Assembly (NCBI GenBank): GCA_015233755.1
Contig: JADFXA010000117.1
Location: 1 to 6,985, forward strand
Length of the DNA stretch: 6,985 nt
Direction of reading: 5' to 3'
DNA from: Desulfamplus sp.
GTDB lineage: Bacteria > Desulfobacterota > Desulfobacteria > Desulfobacterales > Desulfobacteraceae
Shown: in pieces, positions 4,677 through 6,985 of the stretch
Layout: each line of letters begins with the position of its first letter
Position numbering within the stretch: position 1 is the stretch's first letter
Translations under genes and position numbers: made by a program
Notes under the pieces: model-generated
The model's input: the letters and a program-made list of their open reading frames with translations, nothing else
Databases searched by the model: none
Told to the model about the DNA's origin: nothing

Positions 4677-6985
4677 ATGAAAAAGCAGTCATTAAATTTG
4701 ATTATGATTTTATCCGTTTTTTTCTCTATTTTTATCTTTAAAACGATACCTTGTAGTGCGGAAGATTATGCTGGAAAATTGGTTTTTTCAGAAGGAACTG
4801 TTCTTTTTTCTCTTGACAAGGGTAACTCTTGGGCTGCTGTAACTCCAGCAATGGAGTTTCCTGAAGGTGCATACATAAAGGTAGGTTCTGACGGACAGGC
4901 AGCTTTGATGTTAAATGACAGGTCCCAAATACGTCTCTCCGCAGGCTCTGTGCTATATTTAAAAAAACGAGGCTCTGCTCCTGATGAGAAGGTTAACAAA
5001 CCTGGAGTTCTTGAGATGTTCTCTGGTAAATTATGGTTTAGAAATAAACGCAAAGGTTCTAAACCTGTGTTTGAAACGCCTGTGATTTCAGCAAGTATAA
5101 GAGGAACTGAGATGGCTTTAGATGTTGCTAATGACGGTTCTGCCAATATTACAGTGCTTGAAGGTCAGGTAAGATGCACAAACTCACAAGGTGAGGCTGT
5201 AATTGGAAGAGGTGAAGGTGTTACATCAAAAAAAGGGGAAGCTCCTATAATAACAAAGTTACTTAAACCAGAAAAGAGTGTCCAGTGGCTTCTCTTGACA
5301 CCCGATATAAGAGGCCCTGCTGATGAAGAGAGTAAAGTAGAAAATAAAATTGAAAAAGATGGTATGTTTGCTGCTGAAAAAGCTATGGAGCTTTTTATTC
5401 AAGGAGAAGACAGCTCTCTTGAAACAGCACGAAATGCAGTAAAACTTGCCCCAAACAGAGCCTCAACTTATGTAGCATTAGCAACTATTCTACAATCAAA
5501 AGGACAATTTGAAGAGGCGTTAGAGAATGCAGAAAAAGCCAGAACTTTTGATCCTATTTCTGTCCCAGCTTTGGTAAGAACCGTTGAGCTTCTGTTAGGG
5601 CTTGATAAAGTTAATAATGCGGAAAATTTAGTGTTCTCTTATAACAATTCAAATAAAGAAGTATCAAATAAAGATGTTAGAATATCAATGTTGCAAGGCT
5701 ATATCTCACTTATAAAACTTGATTCAAAAAGAGCAGAAAACCTATTTAAGCAAGCTATTGAGAAGAAAAGAGATTTAGCTTCTGCTTATTTAGGTCTTGG
5801 ACTTGCATTATATCATCAAAAAAGAACTGCCGAAGGTCTTGAAAATATGGAAAAAGCGTGCCTTCTTGATCCTCTTGCTGCATATCCTCACAACTATCTT
5901 GCTAAAGCTCAATACGAGCTTGGAGAGAGATACGAGGCTGAAATTGAATTAAAACGTGCGTCAACCCTTGACCCTTACGATCCTACCCCTCACATGTATC
6001 TTGCAACCATTCTTGCTGACACCTACAGACCCGGAGAAGGCATAAAAGCTTTAGAAAAATCAATAAGCCTTAATGATAATAAATTAATGACCCGTTCACG
6101 CTATCTGCTTGATCAAGACAGAGCTTCAAAAAACATCTCTCTTGCATGGTCGCTCACGACAATGGGTCTTTATGAATGGGCAGATGCAAAGGGTGATCAA
6201 GCTGTATGGGACGATGAATCAAATAGTAGTGCATATATTTTTAGAGCTTCAAGAGCCCAGATTATGGGACAAGTTGATGCAGATACCATTGGAGACATGA
6301 AGCGGGCTGACCTTTTAAAACCCGTTAATGCTAATACATACTCAAGTTATAATAATTATCAGAATCTTCTTGAAACTCCTGAAATTAAAGGAAATATTAA
6401 CTTAAATATCGGCACAGATAATACAGGGGTTGGCATAGTAAATCTAAACGGCGGCAATTCAACGGTTGCGTTTAATGGCTCTGGAGGCTATAGAACTACA
6501 GACGGACCTTTTGAAGGAACAGGGAAATCATCTTCTCAAGGTATGGTAAGTGTTAAAAAAGAGCTTGCTTATGGTCATCAGGTGCTTGCAGAAGCTCGTG
6601 CTATCAAAGGAGATATTGAAGATATTTCATCATGGCAGGACGCTCTTGTCGAGCCTGCAAACATTGATAATGATTACGATATGCTTTCAGGCTCAATTGG
6701 TTACCACTGGCATCAGGGAGCAGGTAAAGATTTGATGGCTCTTTTGCAGTCTCAAAAGAGAGATACTGACTCAACTATTCTTTTCCAAAAATACATGTCT
6801 CCTGTTGTAGGCACTCTTTTTAACCATAAAAAACTTATGGAAGATGGTAAAACATCAAGAGCTGAAATGGTTCAGTTATTCAGATTTGGAAACCAAAGTG
6901 TTGGAGATCATAAATTTTCTGCAGGTGTTGCTCAATCAAAAACAGAATCTTCATGGAACTCGGAAGATTCTGTTTACTATGATAC
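4677..6985 (+). CDS. exported FecR-domain/TPR protein with a C-terminal beta-rich, barrel-like region (3' partial)
   Basis: The frame is open from ATG 4677 to the window end, giving 769 residues without a stop; the C-terminus is missing. Residues 1-28 are a signal peptide: a KK start, a hydrophobic core (8-21) and likely cleavage after CSA (26-28). C26 has TIP before it, so a lipobox is unlikely. Residues about 30-190 form a FecR domain, with the hallmarks GVLEMFSGKLWFR (from 110), ETPVISASIRGTEM (133-146) and VLEGQV (160-165). An acidic linker follows at about 210-228. TPR-like helical repeats then span about 230-550; the clearest are 260-293 (ending AEKARTFDP), 368-401, 403-435 (AQYELGERYEAE) and 437-470. 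From about 569 the sequence turns into Gly/Asn/Ser/Thr-rich alternating beta strands (GNINLNIGTDN, FNGSGGYRT), as in outer-membrane barrels. It probably acts in the periplasm or outer membrane as a scaffold, sensor or secretion component; substrate and partners are unknown. Similar layouts occur in TPR-barrel exporters such as PgaA or BcsC, but FecR at the front differs. Confidence 0.85.
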   Translation, partial: MKKQSLNLIMILSVFFSIFIFKTIPCSAEDYAGKLVFSEGTVLFSLDKGNSWAAVTPAMEFPEGAYIKVGSDGQAALMLNDRSQIRLSAGSVLYLKKRGSAPDEKVNKPGVLEMFSGKLWFRNKRKGSKPVFETPVISASIRGTEMALDVANDGSANITVLEGQVRCTNSQGEAVIGRGEGVTSKKGEAPIITKLLKPEKSVQWLLLTPDIRGPADEESKVENKIEKDGMFAAEKAMELFIQGEDSSLETARNAVKLAPNRASTYVALATILQSKGQFEEALENAEKARTFDPISVPALVRTVELLLGLDKVNNAENLVFSYNNSNKEVSNKDVRISMLQGYISLIKLDSKRAENLFKQAIEKKRDLASAYLGLGLALYHQKRTAEGLENMEKACLLDPLAAYPHNYLAKAQYELGERYEAEIELKRASTLDPYDPTPHMYLATILADTYRPGEGIKALEKSISLNDNKLMTRSRYLLDQDRASKNISLAWSLTTMGLYEWADAKGDQAVWDDESNSSAYIFRASRAQIMGQVDADTIGDMKRADLLKPVNANTYSSYNNYQNLLETPEIKGNINLNIGTDNTGVGIVNLNGGNSTVAFNGSGGYRTTDGPFEGTGKSSSQGMVSVKKELAYGHQVLAEARAIKGDIEDISSWQDALVEPANIDNDYDMLSGSIGYHWHQGAGKDLMALLQSQKRDTDSTILFQKYMSPVVGTLFNHKKLMEDGKTSRAEMVQLFRFGNQSVGDHKFSAGVAQSKTESSWNSEDSVYYD
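6940..6975. repeat. 13-bp perfect inverted repeat inside the FecR/TPR gene
   Basis: AAACAGAATCTTC at 6940-6952 is the exact reverse complement of GAAGATTCTGTTT at 6963-6975, with a 10-nt spacer. It lies in codons for KTESSWNSEDSV in the predicted beta region. Read on the minus strand, the stem runs into a short T-run (TTTTTG), so it could act as a weak terminator for antisense transcripts. It may instead be a stable mRNA hairpin or a palindromic binding site. Confidence 0.6.

Noticed and set aside
4743..4763. Lipoprotein signal around C26
   Set aside because: The residues before the Cys are T, I and P, which do not fit a lipobox; CSA followed by E fits ordinary signal peptidase cleavage.
4766..5146. 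126-residue open frame on the minus strand
   Set aside because: It lies entirely opposite the FecR domain of the plus-strand gene, which has clear family motifs, and its own product has no recognisable features.
6109..6735. Two short plus-strand frames (6109-6300 and 6550-6735)
   Set aside because: Both are out-of-frame shadows within the long FecR/TPR frame, which is continuous and has coherent domains.

Overview
The window comes from an AT-rich (by eye roughly 35-40% GC) Gram-negative bacterium. The rightmost gene encodes an exported, probably outer-membrane or periplasmic FecR/TPR/beta-strand protein. The U32-family protein has a subfamily flavour (SCLDFS..WKIEGRKKSPHYVFYTV) that I associate from memory with Desulfobacterota (former Deltaproteobacteria). 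That placement is an inference; no rRNA or marker gene is present to confirm it.

Layout: two genes on the minus strand and one on the plus strand diverge from an intergenic region at about 4544-4676. Leftward from it run a DeaD/CsdA-type DEAD-box RNA helicase (4543 to 2510) and, 12 bp further on, a long peptidase-U32-family protein (2497 to 128) of the RlhA/TrhP RNA-hydroxylation superfamily. These two almost certainly share a transcript. After the U32 stop comes a small hairpin, then a strong Shine-Dalgarno and an ATG that opens only 15 codons before a TAG near the window edge. This may be the start of a third gene that is broken or frameshifted. Rightward, a long open frame starts at 4677 behind a perfect AGGAGG and runs off the window end. 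Its 769 visible residues contain a signal peptide, a FecR domain, TPR repeats and the beginning of a beta-rich, barrel-like region.

The minus-strand pair fits a theme of rRNA/RNA maturation: a helicase known in its family for 50S assembly and cold adaptation sits beside a member of the family that hydroxylates pyrimidines in 23S rRNA or tRNA. The plus-strand gene appears to be an unrelated envelope protein.

The features most worth a second look are the back-to-back promoters that seem to share one -10 box, the 38-residue-period duplication in the Lys-rich linker of the helicase, three low-complexity insertions in the U32 protein, a 13-bp perfect inverted repeat inside the FecR/TPR gene, and the TAG-interrupted start at the left edge. 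I see no tRNA, rRNA, CRISPR array, insertion sequence or defence system, and nothing that I would call a clearly new biological system.
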